A stretch of 64,000 nt of DNA from Rosellinia necatrix (lineage: Eukaryota > Ascomycota > Sordariomycetes > Xylariales > Xylariaceae): NCBI GenBank assembly GCA_021209875.1, contig JAGYVD010000008.1, forward strand, positions 3,099,501-3,163,500. The letters are read 5' to 3'. Position numbers and translations under genes: made by a program. Shown piece by piece: positions 36,401 to 51,098 of this stretch (the stretch's first letter is position 1; every line of letters starts with the position of its first letter). The notes below the pieces were generated by a model. The model was not told the DNA's origin, did no database searches, and worked only from the letters and a program-made list of their open reading frames with translations.

Positions 36401-39400
36401 CTGCTAACTCTGCTTTAAAAAAAGCTGCTAAACTAATAATAACTAACGTTATTAATAAAACGCTAGCTAATATTTATAATATTAAAAAATTAAATGTTAA
36501 GTTTAACAGTTTTATATTTAATTTAGTTTTATATGTTTTTTTTAAAGTTTTTTTATTAATTATATATATTAATTTTATTTTTAGTTATTTTTTAGCAAGT
36601 TTTAAAGTTAATTTTTTAACAGAAAGCTTTAAAGTTTTTTATACTGCTGCTATAACTTTTAATTAATAACGCAGATTTTTTTTAATAAAAAGCTAGCTGG
36701 CCTAGCTTTTTATTAAGCTTATATTATATTAATAATAAATATATTAATAATAATAAAGTTATTTTTAAAACCTGCTAAAAAAAAGTTGTTTTATAAAAAT
36801 AAATTAAAAAACGTTTTTGCTGCGTTTATATTTATTTAATAATATAAACAAAATTAAAAAATACTACTACTAAGTTTAATATTTTAATTAATAGTATTAT
36901 TTTTACGTTAGCAAATATAAATATATTTTTATATAAATAGTTTTATTTTTTATAAACGTTTTTGTTTATTAAAATTTTATATAACTAAAAATAAACTAGT
37001 TTTTATTATAATTTTTTAAAATAATATAAATTAAAAAACGTTTTAATAAGTTTTTTTTTTTTTAATTTAATTTTTTAACATAATAGCTTATAAAATTTTT
37101 AAAATTTTTAATTTTTGCGTTTTTATTAAAGCTGCTATGTTTTAATTTAAACATGTTTTTATTAAAAATATAATAAAGCAGGCTTAAGCTTAGCTATAAT
37201 AATTAAAAATAACAGCTTTAAAAAAAGCTAGAAATAACTGTTTTAAGTCTGGTTATTTTTTTTTTAAAAATAATAATATTAACGTTAATACTAATAATAT
37301 TTCTGCTTTAACAGATAAAAAAGTTGTAGCTGCTTTAACAGCTAAAAAAGGTTTTGTTTTAATAAAAACAAATATTAAAAAAAAAATAATATTATTAAAG
37401 TTTTTTTTAATTATATATGCTGTATAAAATAATTAAATATAAAATAAGTTTAATAATTTATAAGCTTAAAATATTAATAAATATTATAAAATATTTAAAA
37501 ACTATAATTGTTTTTTAAATTAATAGTTATAAAGTTTTAATATAAAACTTTAAGTTAAAAAAAAATTATATATTTTTAAACTTTTATAATGCCTGCTAAT
37601 TATTTAAAAGCTTTAGTTGTTAAAAAGAACTTAAATTTTAAGCCAGCTATTTATAAAAAATAAATAAAAAAAAAAAAAAATACTGTTTTAATATAAAATT
37701 AGTTTTAATAATAATAATTTTATTAATCTGCTTATAAAAGCAAATATTTAAAAATAATTTTAAAAATCTTTTAGTTATAATTAATTAGTTTTTATTATTT
37801 ATAAGCTATATTTTTTAAATTTTATAACTATAATTATAAAATTAAATAAAATATAAAAATATTTAAATTAAACGCGCAGTAAATTTTTATAAGCTTGTTT
37901 ATTAATATTTAAATAATTAAAAATATTTTATTTTAAATCATTTTTTTAATATTTTTATTTTATTTATATATTTTATATATTAATATATTATAATTTTATT
38001 TTAATTTGTTTATTTTTTTACGGTTAATTTAATTATTTATATATTATTTAAATAAATAGTTTATATATTTTAAAATTAAATAAAATATTTTAAAAAGTTT
38101 TTTAATATTATAATTTTTTAGCTATAAAAACAATTGTTTTAATCTTAGCTTTAATAGTTAATATTAAAATAATATTTAATTTTATTATTTTTAAATAAAA
38201 AACATTTAAGAATTAATATAATATATTTATAAAATAATCTACGTGTTTTTTATTATTTATAAACAAACCGTTTTAGCGATTATAAAAGCCTATGTTTTTA
38301 AAAAGCTTATTTTAAATTTAACCGTTAAAATCTAGTTTTATATAAATATTTAATTAAATAATTAATTATAACGTAATAATTAACGTTTAAATTAATTAAA
38401 AACTATAATAATATTTTAATTATAAAAGCTATATTTATTTTTAATATTATTCTACTATATAACGCTGATTTAATTTTTTTAATAAGTTTTTATTTATTTT
38501 TTATAGCTTAATTTAAATTATATATAAAATTTTACATAATAAAAAATAATTAATATATAAACTAAATTATTTACTTTATAACGTTTAATAATTTTTTAAT
38601 ATATTAATTATAAGTTAAAAAATCGTTCAAGCTTTTTAATTATAGATTATTTTAATTTTTAAAAACTATTTAATATTGCTTTATTTTTTAAATTTATATG
38701 TTTTTTAATATTTTATATAATTTTTATTTTTAGCTTTATAAATTTTTAATAAAGCATTAAAAATCATTTATATAAAAATTATAAATATAAATTAATTTTA
38801 ATATAAAATAAATAAAGCTTTTTAAAAAGCGATTATTTTAGCATTTTAAATATTAATAAAAACTTTTATGTTAAAAAGCAAAAAATTTTTAAGCTATATA
38901 ACGGTTTATTTAGTAATATTATTTTATTTAATTATAAAAAGCTTTTAAAAAAACAGCATATTATTAGCGTTTTTTTAATTTATAAAACGTTTAAAAACGT
39001 AAAAATTATATTAAACTAAAGTACTTTTAAATTAAAATATACTATTAAAACTATTATAAGCTTAAAAGTTTTTACAGCAAATATTGCTATATAAATTATT
39101 TATAGCATATTTTCTAGCTAAAAATTACTTTATATTATAATATACGGTTTATATTGCTTAATATATTTTTTTATTAAACTTATATTAAAATATTTATTTT
39201 AATAATTATAAAAATTTTAAGATTTTATTTAGTTTTATTATTTTAATTATTTTTTTTAAGCGATTTTATTTTTACGTAAACATTAATATAAAACTGCTTG
39301 TTTATTAAATAATTTTAAAAAATTTTCAGCTTTTTAATAGTAGTTTTAATAAATCGTTTATATATATACGTTTTTTAACCTAATATTTCTTTTTTTTATT

Positions 39401-42400
39401 TTAATTTATTACGGCTATAAATACTATATATAATATTTTATGCTTTTTATTTTTTTATAAAACGTTTATTTTTAATTAAATAAATAAGTTTTTTAACATT
39501 AAACTAATTTTAATTATTTAAAACTTTAATAATATTATTTAAATAAATTATTATAACAAATATAAATATATTATTATTTTTTTAATATTAAATTAAAAGT
39601 TTTAGATTTTAATTTTTAGTTTAAATAAAAAGCCGCTAAAATATTTTATACGTATATATACGTTTTATTAGTTCGTTTAATTAATTAGTTAATTAATAAG
39701 CTGTTTATGCTTTAATAATTAATATTTTAAAACTATTTTATAATATTTAATTATTTTAATTTTAAAAACAACCTTTTAAACGTTTTTTAAAACTAATCAG
39801 CTTTACGTTAAATAAAAAGCTTTATTTTATTTTATATAATTATTTTATTTTTACGTTTAAAGTTAAAAGTTTTTTTAACTTATAGTTTATTTTTATTTTT
39901 AATTTTTAGTTGCTTTTAATTTAAAAATGTTTTAAAAATTATAAGTTTATATAGCTAAATATTATAAGCGCTGCTTTTAACAGTATATTTTTAGCTGTTT
40001 TTATTTTCGGTTTTTATTTTGCTAGTTAGTTTTTTAAAGTTTATTGAATAAATTAAAAATATTTTTATAAAAATAAAAATAATAAAAGCATTTTAAGCTT
40101 ATATATAGCTATAAATTTAATATTTTATATGTTTAATATAATAAAAAATTTAAAAGCTTATATTTAATTTTAATAATTTGTTTAATAAAAGCTTTATTTA
40201 TTTTAATACTTAGTTTTTTTGTTTTTTTAATAAAAATTTTTTTATTAAACTTAACGTTTTATATAATAATTATTTTATTTAATTAAAAATTTATATATAA
40301 TATAAGTTATAAGCTTAATAGCTTATAAAATATTTTATATAAACGTAAACTTTAGTTTTATATTTTTATAAATTATATTTAACAAGCTTATTAATTTTTA
40401 TTAAATAAGGTTTATATTTATATACGTATATTTTATTTTAATTAAAACATAAATCGTTTATTAGTTTTTTAACGCGTTTTAAAATATATTAATATAATAA
40501 ATGCTTAAACTAGTTTTTTAAAACATAATAAAACATATAATAGTTTTTTATAATAAAAAAGCTTTTATTATATAGTTAGACTGCTGCTTTAACAGTTTTT
40601 AATTAAAGCTTTTTTAAAAGTCCTGCTTTTTTTTATATTTTAATAGCTCGATTAGTAATTTTTTAGTTAATATGTTTTAACGCGCTATTTAATTTAAAAA
40701 CTTTAATAAATATTAGTTCGGTTTTAATTTTTAATGTTTAATTTAACGCTTATATTTTATTAAGCTTTTAATAATTATTACTTTTTTTATTATTATTTTA
40801 AATTTTATTTATTAAAAGTTTAAATTATTTTATTATTTAATGTTTAAATTTTATAATTAAATTAATAATTATATTTTTAGCTTTAGTTAAAAAATATTTA
40901 TATAAATTATACCGCTGTATTTTTTTTAATAATAAATATTTAGCTTAATCTATTATATTTTTAAAAATAATTAAACAAATTTTAATAAATATGCTAAAAT
41001 AAACAGGCTGCGTGCTATTTTAAGCGTTTTTTATCGATTTCTTTTTTAGCATATATTTTAATACAGTTTTTATATTTAATTTATAAGATTTTTAAATTTT
41101 TAAATTTTTTATTTTTTATATAAGCGCTTATAAAACGTTTTATTTTAAATAACCTGATTTTAAATGCTATAAATTTTAAAAATTACTTTTAGTTTTAAAA
41201 AGGTTTTTATAAAATAGTATAAACGTTTAAAAGTTTTAAACGTAATTGCAGCGCTTAAACTTATAACGTTTGTTTAAATAAAATTAAAAAAATTATATAA
41301 ATCGATTATTAATACGCTGTTTAAATAAATAAAAATAAGCTTATATTTAAAAAAACTAAGTTATATTATTTAAATAAATTAGCTATAATTATATTATTTT
41401 TATATTTTTATATTTTAATATATAATCGATTTTATAATACTAGATCTTTTTTGTTTAAACAGGCTTTTAATATAATATTTACGTAAAATTTTTAATTAAA
41501 ACTATATTTTTAGAACTATATTTATAAACTGTTTTTTTTAAATATATTAAATATTTCGCCTATAATTTTTATATTTTTTTAAAATCAGAAATTTTATAGT
41601 TTCTCCTTAAACTGTTTTTTATTATAAATAATTATAAATAAATTAAGTTTTAAAACAATTTACTGTTTATTAAATATAAAATGTTATAATTATTAATTAA
41701 AATATTATTAAAAATATATAACGTTTAAACTTTAAAATAATAAACATTTTAGCAGTATAAGCAGTATTTTTAAAAAAATAAAATTAATTATTATAAAATT
41801 TATTTTAAAATTAAGTTATTTATTAAATTAGTTTTGCTGCTGCTAGCTTTATTATTAAGCTTTTTTAAAATATAAATTATTTAAACATTTTTAGTTTTAA
41901 TTATTAATCGCTTGTTTAAATAATTTTTAACGTGTAGTTTTTAACATGTTTTAATTTAATTAATTATTTTTTTAAATAAGTTGTTTATTTTTAATTAGTT
42001 TTATTTATAAAAGCTAATTAAAAATCGTATATTTTTAAGCTTTATTTATAAATATTATTAACGTTAAGCCTGCATAAGCATTATTATTTATTAATTAATT
42101 TGTTTGTATAATTATATCGATTTTTATAAAATAACTTATTTAATCTTCTGCTAAGCTAATTTTTTATATTTAATTGTTTAATATAATAAAAATCGGTGTT
42201 ACTTTTTTAAGTTTTATATTATATTAAATCTTAAAACTTTTAAAAAGCTTTTATATTTGCTAAATAATATAAATTTTTTTTTTATGATTTTTTTTGTTTT
42301 ATTAATAAGTTTAATACTAGCTTAATTTAAAGCTAGTTTTTATAAAAACTTTTAAAAAGCTTTAGTTATAAATATTTTTAAACTTTAAAAAATTATAAAC

Positions 42401-43118
42401 AACAGTTTATAAATAAGCTATTTATTATTTTTATATTACTTATTAGTTTTAATATTTTTTATTTAATATGTTTAAAAACTTAAACATATTTTTTTAAATT
42501 ACTATTTAAGCTTATAAAACTAAAAAGCTAATTAGTCGTAAAAACAATAATAATTGCTTAAATCGTTTATTTTTGTTTTTATTTATTATAGCTACAACTT
42601 TTATATATTTAATTTTAATAGTTTTTTTATTTATTTATATAGTGCTAAATATTTAATAAACTTAGTTAAGCTTGCGTTATATAATATTATAATTTTTATA
42701 ATTTTTAAAATGTTTAAAATTAATTTATTAAGTTATAAGCTTAAAATTCTTTATTTTATATATTTTTTAAGTTTAATAATAATCTGATTTTTATTAAAAA
42801 TATTAGTTTAATATTAAAAAATAAATTATTTTAATACATTTAAATTTATTATATTTTAAAAGTTTTTATTTTTAATATAAATTTTAAACTTTTAAACCAG
42901 CAAAACTAATCTGTTAAACCGTTTAAAATAATAAGTTTAATATAATTAGTTGCTATAATAAAAAATAAATTTCTAAGTTTTCACGATTAAATTAAATAAT
43001 CGTTTTAAATATAAAATAAATCGCAATAAAAAATAAAATTTTTAAATTAATAAGCTTTAAATCAAAAATCGCTTTTATAATAAAAACACCGGCTTAATTA
43101 ACGATCTAGGCTTATAAC

Positions 43119-43439
43119 TATCGCAAAAAAACAAATAAATTATATAAAAATAATAAAATTAAAGCCAAGCAATTAATACAAGCAAATTAATTCAAGCTTA
43201 TAATAATAATCTATTTTATTAAATTATATTATATAAAAATAATCAGACTAGCCAGCTTATATATACAGCTTAAAAAAAATTATATTTTTTTTGCCTTATA
43301 ATTAGTCTGTTTAAATAGGTCGGGCTTATATAAGCCCGACCGCTCATCCTAACAGCCACTAACTTAGCCACAGGGCTTACTGCGGCACTTAGGCTACGAT
43401 CACCAGTCTTCTGCCAAGGCTATCCCCTTCATCGTGACA
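43119..43439 (-). repeat. LTR (right), 321 bp, outer part unmutated
   Basis: The outer ~130 bp (about 43,310-43,439) is almost unmutated, with GGGCTTATATAAGCCC and dense C, while the inner part is AT-saturated. It is followed by the ACTTT target copy. Confidence 0.88.
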
Positions 43440-43444
43440 ACTTT

Positions 43445-43842
43445 TAAATAAATACGCTATTTTTTAAAAAGTATAAAAAAAAAAAAATTATTTAAACAAA
43501 ATATATAACTTATTATATAATAAAGCATAGTCATTTATTAGCTTATATTAATAACTTAAAATAATATAAAATTAATATTATGCTATATTTTTAATTATAT
43601 TAAAAAGTCCAGCTAAAAACTTTTATATATATAATATTAAATTAAATAAAACTTAACAGAAAATTTTATGATATAATATATACTTATTTTAATTTAAGCA
43701 GAAATTATAATGAATATTAAAGTAATTAAACTAATATTACGTTAATATAAACAAAACAAAATAATTTTAAACTAGCTGCGTATAAAGCTTTAAATCTTAT
43801 AATTATTAAGCTGGCAAAAGTATAGCAAGCTTTAAAAACAAA
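43445..43842. other. AT-rich spacer between two LTR elements
   Basis: No repeat partner or coding signal seen. Confidence 0.55.
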
Positions 43843-44048
43843 TAAGAGGTGCACTATAGGGATATAAAGTATGTATTATAAAAAATAAAAAACTAGCAAA
43901 TCTAAGCTAAGCTAAAGTTTTATTTAAATATAAGCTCAAGCTTATATATATAAAGCTAGGCCTAATTAAATTATATATATAGCTATAAGCTATAGTCTTT
44001 TAAGCGAGAAGCTTATATAAGCGCTTTTTTTATACACATATATTAAAA
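43843..44048 (-). repeat. LTR (left), about 206 bp
   Basis: Keeps TGCACTATAGGG near its left edge where the right LTR reads TATATTATAAAA, a run of pure transitions; the edges are approximate. Confidence 0.72.
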
Positions 44049-47000
44049 GGCTGTATTAATTAAAAAGTTCTGCTAATTTTAGCAGAGTTTATTATATAAT
44101 TTATTATAATCGGCTTTTTTTTTAATGTTTATTTATATAATAAAGCATAAACTGTATTAATTTTAATATTTTTGAATAAGTTTTTTATTATATTAAAGTC
44201 GTTTTTTATTATTTATTAATTATATTTATAATTTTATTTTTTATTTAATAAAATAATTAAAGCTGTTATATTTTGAATTAAAATAATATGTAAATATAAT
44301 TTTTATTTTATATATATTTTTTTCCCAAGATCTTATTTAGCTTTTATAAGTTTAAATAGTAGTATTTATGGCTTAAAAAGTTAATTTTTAAAAATTATAT
44401 ATAAATATTTTATAAAAATTATTAAATAAATATAAAAGTTGTTAAAAGATTTAATTTATAAGCTAGATTTATTATTTATTATTTAATTATTTAAAGTTTT
44501 AATTTTTATTAAAAATATTTTTAATAATCGATTAAATAAATAATATTTTTATATGAGCATAAATAAACTTAATTTTTTTATTAAATTTTAATAAATAGTA
44601 TTTAATATTATAAATATATTTTACTACGGTTTAAATAAAATTTATTGCTATATAAACGTTTTAATATAATTGTTTGCAAAAAAACATATATTTAAAACAA
44701 TTTTAATATTATTAAAATTAATTAATATTTTCAATATATTAAGCTATTTAACCTTAAATAGCTGTTTATAAAAATTAAATATATAATATTATTATATATA
44801 ACGTTTAAATTTTATTATAAAAAAATATAATATTTATTTAATTTATTTTTAGTTTATTAAATATATAATATTATATTATTATTTTAATAGTTTAGTTTTT
44901 ATGTTTTAATAAGCTGTCGGCTTATAAATAATATATAGCTGTTATTATTAGCTTAATATTAATTAACTTTTATATATTTTGCTAAAAATTAAATATAATT
45001 TTAGTTTTTGTTAGAAATAACTTTTTAAAAATAGTTTAATTGTTTAATAAAAATTATTTAATTACAACAATGTTTTATTTTTTTTTATATATTTTTATAT
45101 TTAAAAATTAATAATATATATATTAAAATAAAATATAAATTTATTATTATAACGTTATATATATTAAAATATAGTTTTTTTGTTTAACTGCTTAAAAATA
45201 TTTTTAATTTTAATTTTTAAAATGCTAAAATAAAATTTATATTTATAACATATATAAATAATAAGTTTTTAAATTTAATTAGTTTTAGCTTTTTATAAAT
45301 AACAGGTTTTAGTTTAGTTTAGATTATATATATTATAATATTCAATATAATTTTTATTATTTATATTTTATTAGCTATCATATATAGTTATTATATTTAA
45401 ATTATTTATTAAGCATTATAATACTGTTTTATATTATATATTTATTTTAGAATTTTTTAATTATATTAATTAAAATATATAAACGTTTTCTATTTATATA
45501 TATATTATATATTAATTTATTTATAGTAATATTAAAAAATATTTAAGCTTAAAATAAACTGCGACGTGTTTATTGCTTTTTTTTTAACATATTTTTAAAG
45601 TTTTTAATACTTATATATATTTATTGTTTTTATATATGCTATTAAAAATTTGTTTTTAAAGTTTTATTTATAATTGCTTTTAATATAAACAAATAACACA
45701 TAGCTTTTAATTTTTTTATCTTATATTTAATATAAGTTTATTATTTGTTTTGGTTAGTTTTTGTCTATTTTTAAATATTTAATATTATTTATAAACAACT
45801 AAAAACGTTTAATATATAGTTTAGCTTATTTAAAAATAATATATTTATAATTTATATTATAACAAATAAATAAATAAATTAATTAGTTTATAATTAACAG
45901 GTTTAATAGCTATATTTTTAAAGTTGTTTATTTAATAATATTTTTAAGAGCTAAATAATTTATTAATATAATTACTAGTTTTTATTAAATTATATTATTA
46001 TATGCAGCTTTTAGCACTTTAAACTAAACATATTATTTTTGGTTTTAAAAGTTTATAGTTTATTCCTGCGTTAATTAGCGGTTTATTTAAATATATTATT
46101 AATTTAACGGTAATATTAAAATTATTTTTTAGTTTTTATATATTTTAAGCTTTAAATAAAATCTTATTATTTTAAAACTTTTTATATTAATCTATTAATT
46201 TATAAAAATTATTTTTATATAAGTTATAATAAAAAAACAATTTTTTATATATAGCATTTTATACAGCTTTAAATAAAGCTATTTTTAAAACAGTTAGTTT
46301 ATAATACTTAGTTTTTATATATATTTTACGATTATTTACCTTTTTTGTTTTAATATGTTTTCTTTGCTTATTTTTAGCTTATAAAACAGCTTTTTTTTTC
46401 TACAGCAGCTCGGTTAGCTTTATATAATATAAAATTAAGCTATAAAAAATTTTTATTGTGCTAATATATTATTTAAAAGTTTTAATTAATTTAAAAAACT
46501 AGGTTATAACTTTCTGCAATATAGTTTTTTAATATTATTATTTTAAAAGTGTTTATTTTAAATTTAAATAAGTTTATTAAAAATAGCTTATAAAAATTTT
46601 ATTAATAATATAATTATATATTTATTTTTAAATAGTTTAAAGATAATTTTAAATATTTTTGTATTATTTAATAGTATTTAAAAATATTATTATTTTATTT
46701 ATAAATATTTTATAGTATTTTTAATATTTTTAAAAAATTGTTTATATAGCATTATATATAAGTTAAAAAATTGTAGAATTTTATTATTATAACATAGTAT
46801 TTTTTATTTTTTAAGCTTATTATGATAAACTAGTTTTTAAAATCTAAATATATTTAAAACTAAGAAAAAATATTACTATATTAATAATAATTATAAAATA
46901 TTTTTTTTAAAAATTTAATTATTTTTTATCTTAATAATAAATAGTTATTTAATATAGCTATTTAATTAAAAATTTTAAGTTTATAATTATTTAGTTTTTT

Positions 47001-50000
47001 ATATTATTATATTTAAAAGTTTTATTTTATTTAATATTAATTATTATATTATAAATATAAAATATATAAATAAAATCGGTTTATTAATTTATTTTATATG
47101 TTTTTTTTATAAAAGTTGTTATAAAGTTTATTAAAAAATCGATATTTTTTAATTAAATAAATATATATAACTTATAAGCTTAATATTTTAGTTTTGCTAA
47201 CTTTTTATTAAAAAGCTTTTAATTGCTGTTTAATTAATATATTAACTATTTTTTGTTTTGCTAAATATTAAAAGCTCTGGCTATTTTTTAAATTTTTAGC
47301 TAAAATGTTTTTTAGCATATATATATATGCTTATAAAAATAATTATTTTAATATGTTTATAAGTTATTTAATTTTTAATATAAATATAACTTTGAAAATT
47401 TTAAAGCGTGTTATTTTTAATATTAATATATTTTATTTTTTGTTTAAAAAGTTTATTATATTTTTATAGCATTTATAAACAGCGTTTTAAAAAAAATATA
47501 ACTAAATAAGCTTTTATAAAATCGTCGATTTTATTTAATATTAACATATTATATAAGAATATATTATTTATTACTACTCCTGTAATTATTAAAATTATTT
47601 TAAATTATATATTTATATATATTAATATTTTAATTTAATTAAATATTTATAAAAAGCTTTTGTTTTATAAATATAAAAATATTATTAAAAAATAGCTTTG
47701 CGCTATTATTTATATTAGCGATTATAGCTGCAGCAGCAACTATTAATACGTTTAAAAAATTTTTATAGTTATAATAAAATAGTTTTAATTTTTGTTTTTT
47801 ATATTATATTTATTTTACCGCTTTTAATAATTATAACGCGTTGTTTAAACGTGTTAATTAATAAAACAACGTATAATATTTTATATTAATAATTATATTT
47901 ATAGTCGCTAAAATTATAGTTAATAAATAAAGTTTTATATTTAACAGCTATATAAGCTTTTTTTGTTTTAATGTTTATTTTTTATTTATTATTTTTTTAT
48001 ACATTTATATTTTAAGCTTAAATATTAAATTTTAATTAAAACTTATTTAAAATTAAAAATTAAATTATATTCGCTTTATTATTTATAGTTGTTTAATATA
48101 AAAAAAGTTATTTTTAAAAATAACTTCAGTTTTAATTTTTATTACTTAGCTTTTTTATAAAATTTCTATTTTATTAGTTTTCTTTTTGTTAGTTTTTTAT
48201 AAATAAACAAAAATTTAGCTTATTTTTAAGCTTAATTAGCTTTAGTTTAATATTTTAAAAAAGCCGCGTTATTTTTTATTATATATTTTAAAATATTTAA
48301 AAACTTTATTAATATATATTATATTTATGTTTAAATTAGCGCATATTTTTACTTTGTTGTTTATTTTAAAGTTTTATATTTTTAATTACAAGCGGTTATA
48401 ACGTGCGTATTTTTTGTTTTTTTTTATATTATATATAAAAGCTTTTTTAATATGTTTTATTTTTTAGTATTTTATAAATAATTAGCGGTTTTTATTTATT
48501 TAGTTGTTTTTATTTAAAATATAATATAATATTTTTATTGTATGTTTTTAGCTTGCTTATAATATTATAAATATTTAAAAATAAATTATAAAATAGTATT
48601 AATACAATATAATATTAATATATATGTTTTTAAGTTAAATAAAAACAATATATTTAATTTTTAATTTAAATATTAAGTTTATATTTATATAAATACTATA
48701 TTTTTTATTCCCAGTAATAAACTTTTATAATTTTAATAATATATTAAATCTGTTATTAATTAAAATAATGTTTTAAATATATTATTTCTTTTTATTTTTA
48801 ATAAATAATACTCTGATTAATTTTGATTAGCTTTTTAAAAAATAAACTTGCTTATTTTAATTATTAATATAATTTCTGTTATTATAATTATTTCTGCTAT
48901 ATTAATTATTGTTTTTAACTATTTGTTGCTTTTATTAAAGTTATAACTTTTATAATTTCTATGCTTTTATAAAAATTAAATAATTGGTTATTTTATTAGT
49001 TTTATTATATTAATTATTATAATTATATTTACTGCTGTTATAAGATTTTTAGTTTTTATTATTATTTTTTAATATTATTTTTTATTAGTTTTATAAACAA
49101 TTTTTAATTAGTTTTTAAAATAATAATTATTTTGAAAAAAACCTAAGTTAATATATATATTTTAAATATTAAAAGGTATTAATTATATAAAATACGCTAT
49201 ATTTTTTATTAGCTTATTATTTTTAGCTAAATTTTATAAATTTCTTTTAATTTTTTAATTTTAACTATATATTTTTTATTTGCTAATTTTTAAAAATAGT
49301 TTTAAAACTGCTTAATTTTTAATTTTATGCTGTAATAAATTTATGTTATTATTTTGCGTTAGTTGCTATTATTAATATTTAAAATATTTATAATATATAT
49401 ATATTTTAATTATTTTTATATATATTAAAATAAAATATATAAGTTTTAATATATATTATAAAACGTTAAATAGTTAGCTTTAAATTTATAAGTAGTTATA
49501 TCAGCGTTTATTATAAAACGTTGGTATATTATTTTAATTATTTAGTTTATATTTTTATAACTTAGTTTTATATATATAATAAAGCTTAATTTATTGTTTT
49601 ATTATAAAACTACCGGTTTTATAAAAATGTTCAAAATAAAAACAAAATTTATTATTTTATTTTATATTATGTTTTTTATTTTTAAAAATAAAATAAACAG
49701 TTTATAAAAATATATATTAATAAAAATAATTTTTTTTATTATTATATTAAAATTGTTAAAATTATTATATAATAAATTAAATATGCTGATTTTTTTTTGC
49801 TTAACATTTTTGCTATAAATATTTATAAATTAAATCTTTAATAAATTAAAATTTTTCATTTATATTTTTTTATTTATTTATTTTATTTATGCTATAATTA
49901 AAGTTTAATAAATAATTAAATAAGTTTAAGTTAGCAAATATTTTTATTTTTATATTTTTTAAAATTTTAAAGTTTTAAGCGGCGCAAATAATAATTAATT

Positions 50001-50892
50001 TAATAATGCGCTGTTTTACGGCTTTAATTTATTATTTAATTATTTATTAATATAAACTTTTTTATATTAGTTATTTTTTTTTATAGCGTTTTTTTTATAA
50101 TAAATTATAATATACTTTTATTTTTTAAGTTTAAGCTTTATTTTATTAATTTAAATATATTTTATATAATAGCTTATATTTTTTTAAAGTTTTTATTTAT
50201 TTATTATTTTAAATAAAAAATAAGTAATAATATATTAATTTAGGCTTATTTTTAAAAATTTTAAAATTTCTTTTTTAAAAAAGCTTTTTAAAGTTTTTTT
50301 AATTTGTTATTTTAAACAGTTATTATTTTTAGTTTTAAGTTGAACTAGCAGTTTTATTTTAAATTTAAAATATTTTATTATTTTTTTATGAATTTATTAT
50401 TGAGTTATTTTTGTTTGAAAATATTATTTTAAACCTATAAATGTTTTTTTTTATAATTATTACCTAGCTTAATAAATTAATAAATTAAATAATAATATAA
50501 GAAAATAAATAAAATAAATAATTTATATTAAACAAATAATTTAAATATTTATAACGTTTTGTTTATTACTAGTTAAAATATAAAAATATATATTAACCTT
50601 ATTAGCTATTTTTATTATATATTTATAACGTTTTTTTAACGTTTTTAACCTGCTATATTATTTAAATAATTTTTAATTTTTAAAACAGATCATAAATAAA
50701 AATAATGTTTAGTTTTAATAAATATATTAAATATAAAAAAACTTCTGTTTAGTTTGTTTTAATAAAATATGTTTTTAATAGCAGGCATATATTATTATAT
50801 TTATAAAAACAGTAGAAAATAATTTTGCTTTTAAAAAATAAAATTTAATACTTTAGTTTAATTTTTATAAAAAACATTATAAAAGCATTACT

Positions 50893-51098
50893 AAAAAAAT
50901 ATATTATAAAAATATAAAATATATATTATAACAAATAAAAAACTAATAAATCTAAGCTAAACTAAAATTTTATTTAAATATAAGCTAAAGCTTATATATA
51001 TAGGACTAGGCCTTTTTAAGTTGTACGTGTAGCTATAAGCTATAGCACCCCAAGCAAAAAGCTTATATAAGCGCTCCTTCTACACGCGCGTATCAACA
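50893..51098 (-). repeat. LTR (right), about 206 bp
   Basis: The last ~80 bp keep many C and G (CACCCCAAGC, CTCCTTCTACACGCGCG) where the left copy is mutated. The outer end of the downstream LTR is spared, as in the 8.2 kb element. Confidence 0.72.

Larger units (their letters stand above)
35274..43439 (-). mobile_element. 8.2 kb LTR retrotransposon, RIP-inactivated
   Basis: The LTRs at 35,274-35,594 and 43,119-43,439 are both 321 bp and align without net indel. The target duplication ACTTT is perfect (35,269-35,273 and 43,440-43,444). The left LTR begins TGTTGCAG and the right one ends GTGACA; the opposite termini carry transitions. Minus orientation is inferred from three points: on that strand the LTR begins TGTCACGATGAAGG and has a TATA-like CTTATATAAG; a purine-rich CTGGAGGA lies next to the downstream LTR on that strand; and the + strand is T-rich, as expected for the antisense of an A-rich coding strand. 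Internal frames are destroyed, so Gypsy versus Copia is undecided. Confidence 0.88.
43843..51098 (-). mobile_element. ~7.3 kb LTR retrotransposon, RIP-inactivated
   Basis: Terminal direct repeats of about 205 bp at 43,843-44,048 and 50,893-51,098 share AAAAAACTA, AAATCTAAGCTAA, TATAAGCTATAG and CTTATATAAGCGC blocks, differing mostly by transitions. On the minus strand the LTR would begin TGTTGATACGCGCG and carry the TATA-like CTTATATAAGC, as in the preceding element. The + strand is again T-rich, so minus orientation is preferred. The exact ends and the target duplication are not resolved. No internal domain was identified. Confidence 0.75.

Noticed and set aside
42554..42787. 77-codon hydrophobic frame in the AT block
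   Set aside because: Lies inside the LTR element; a Phe/Ile/Tyr/Asn-only composition is expected from AT-saturated DNA, not from a membrane protein gene.
43100..43439. tRNA gene in the GC-rich tail of the LTR
   Set aside because: No A-box/B-box pair or cloverleaf could be assembled, and the sequence aligns to the other LTR.
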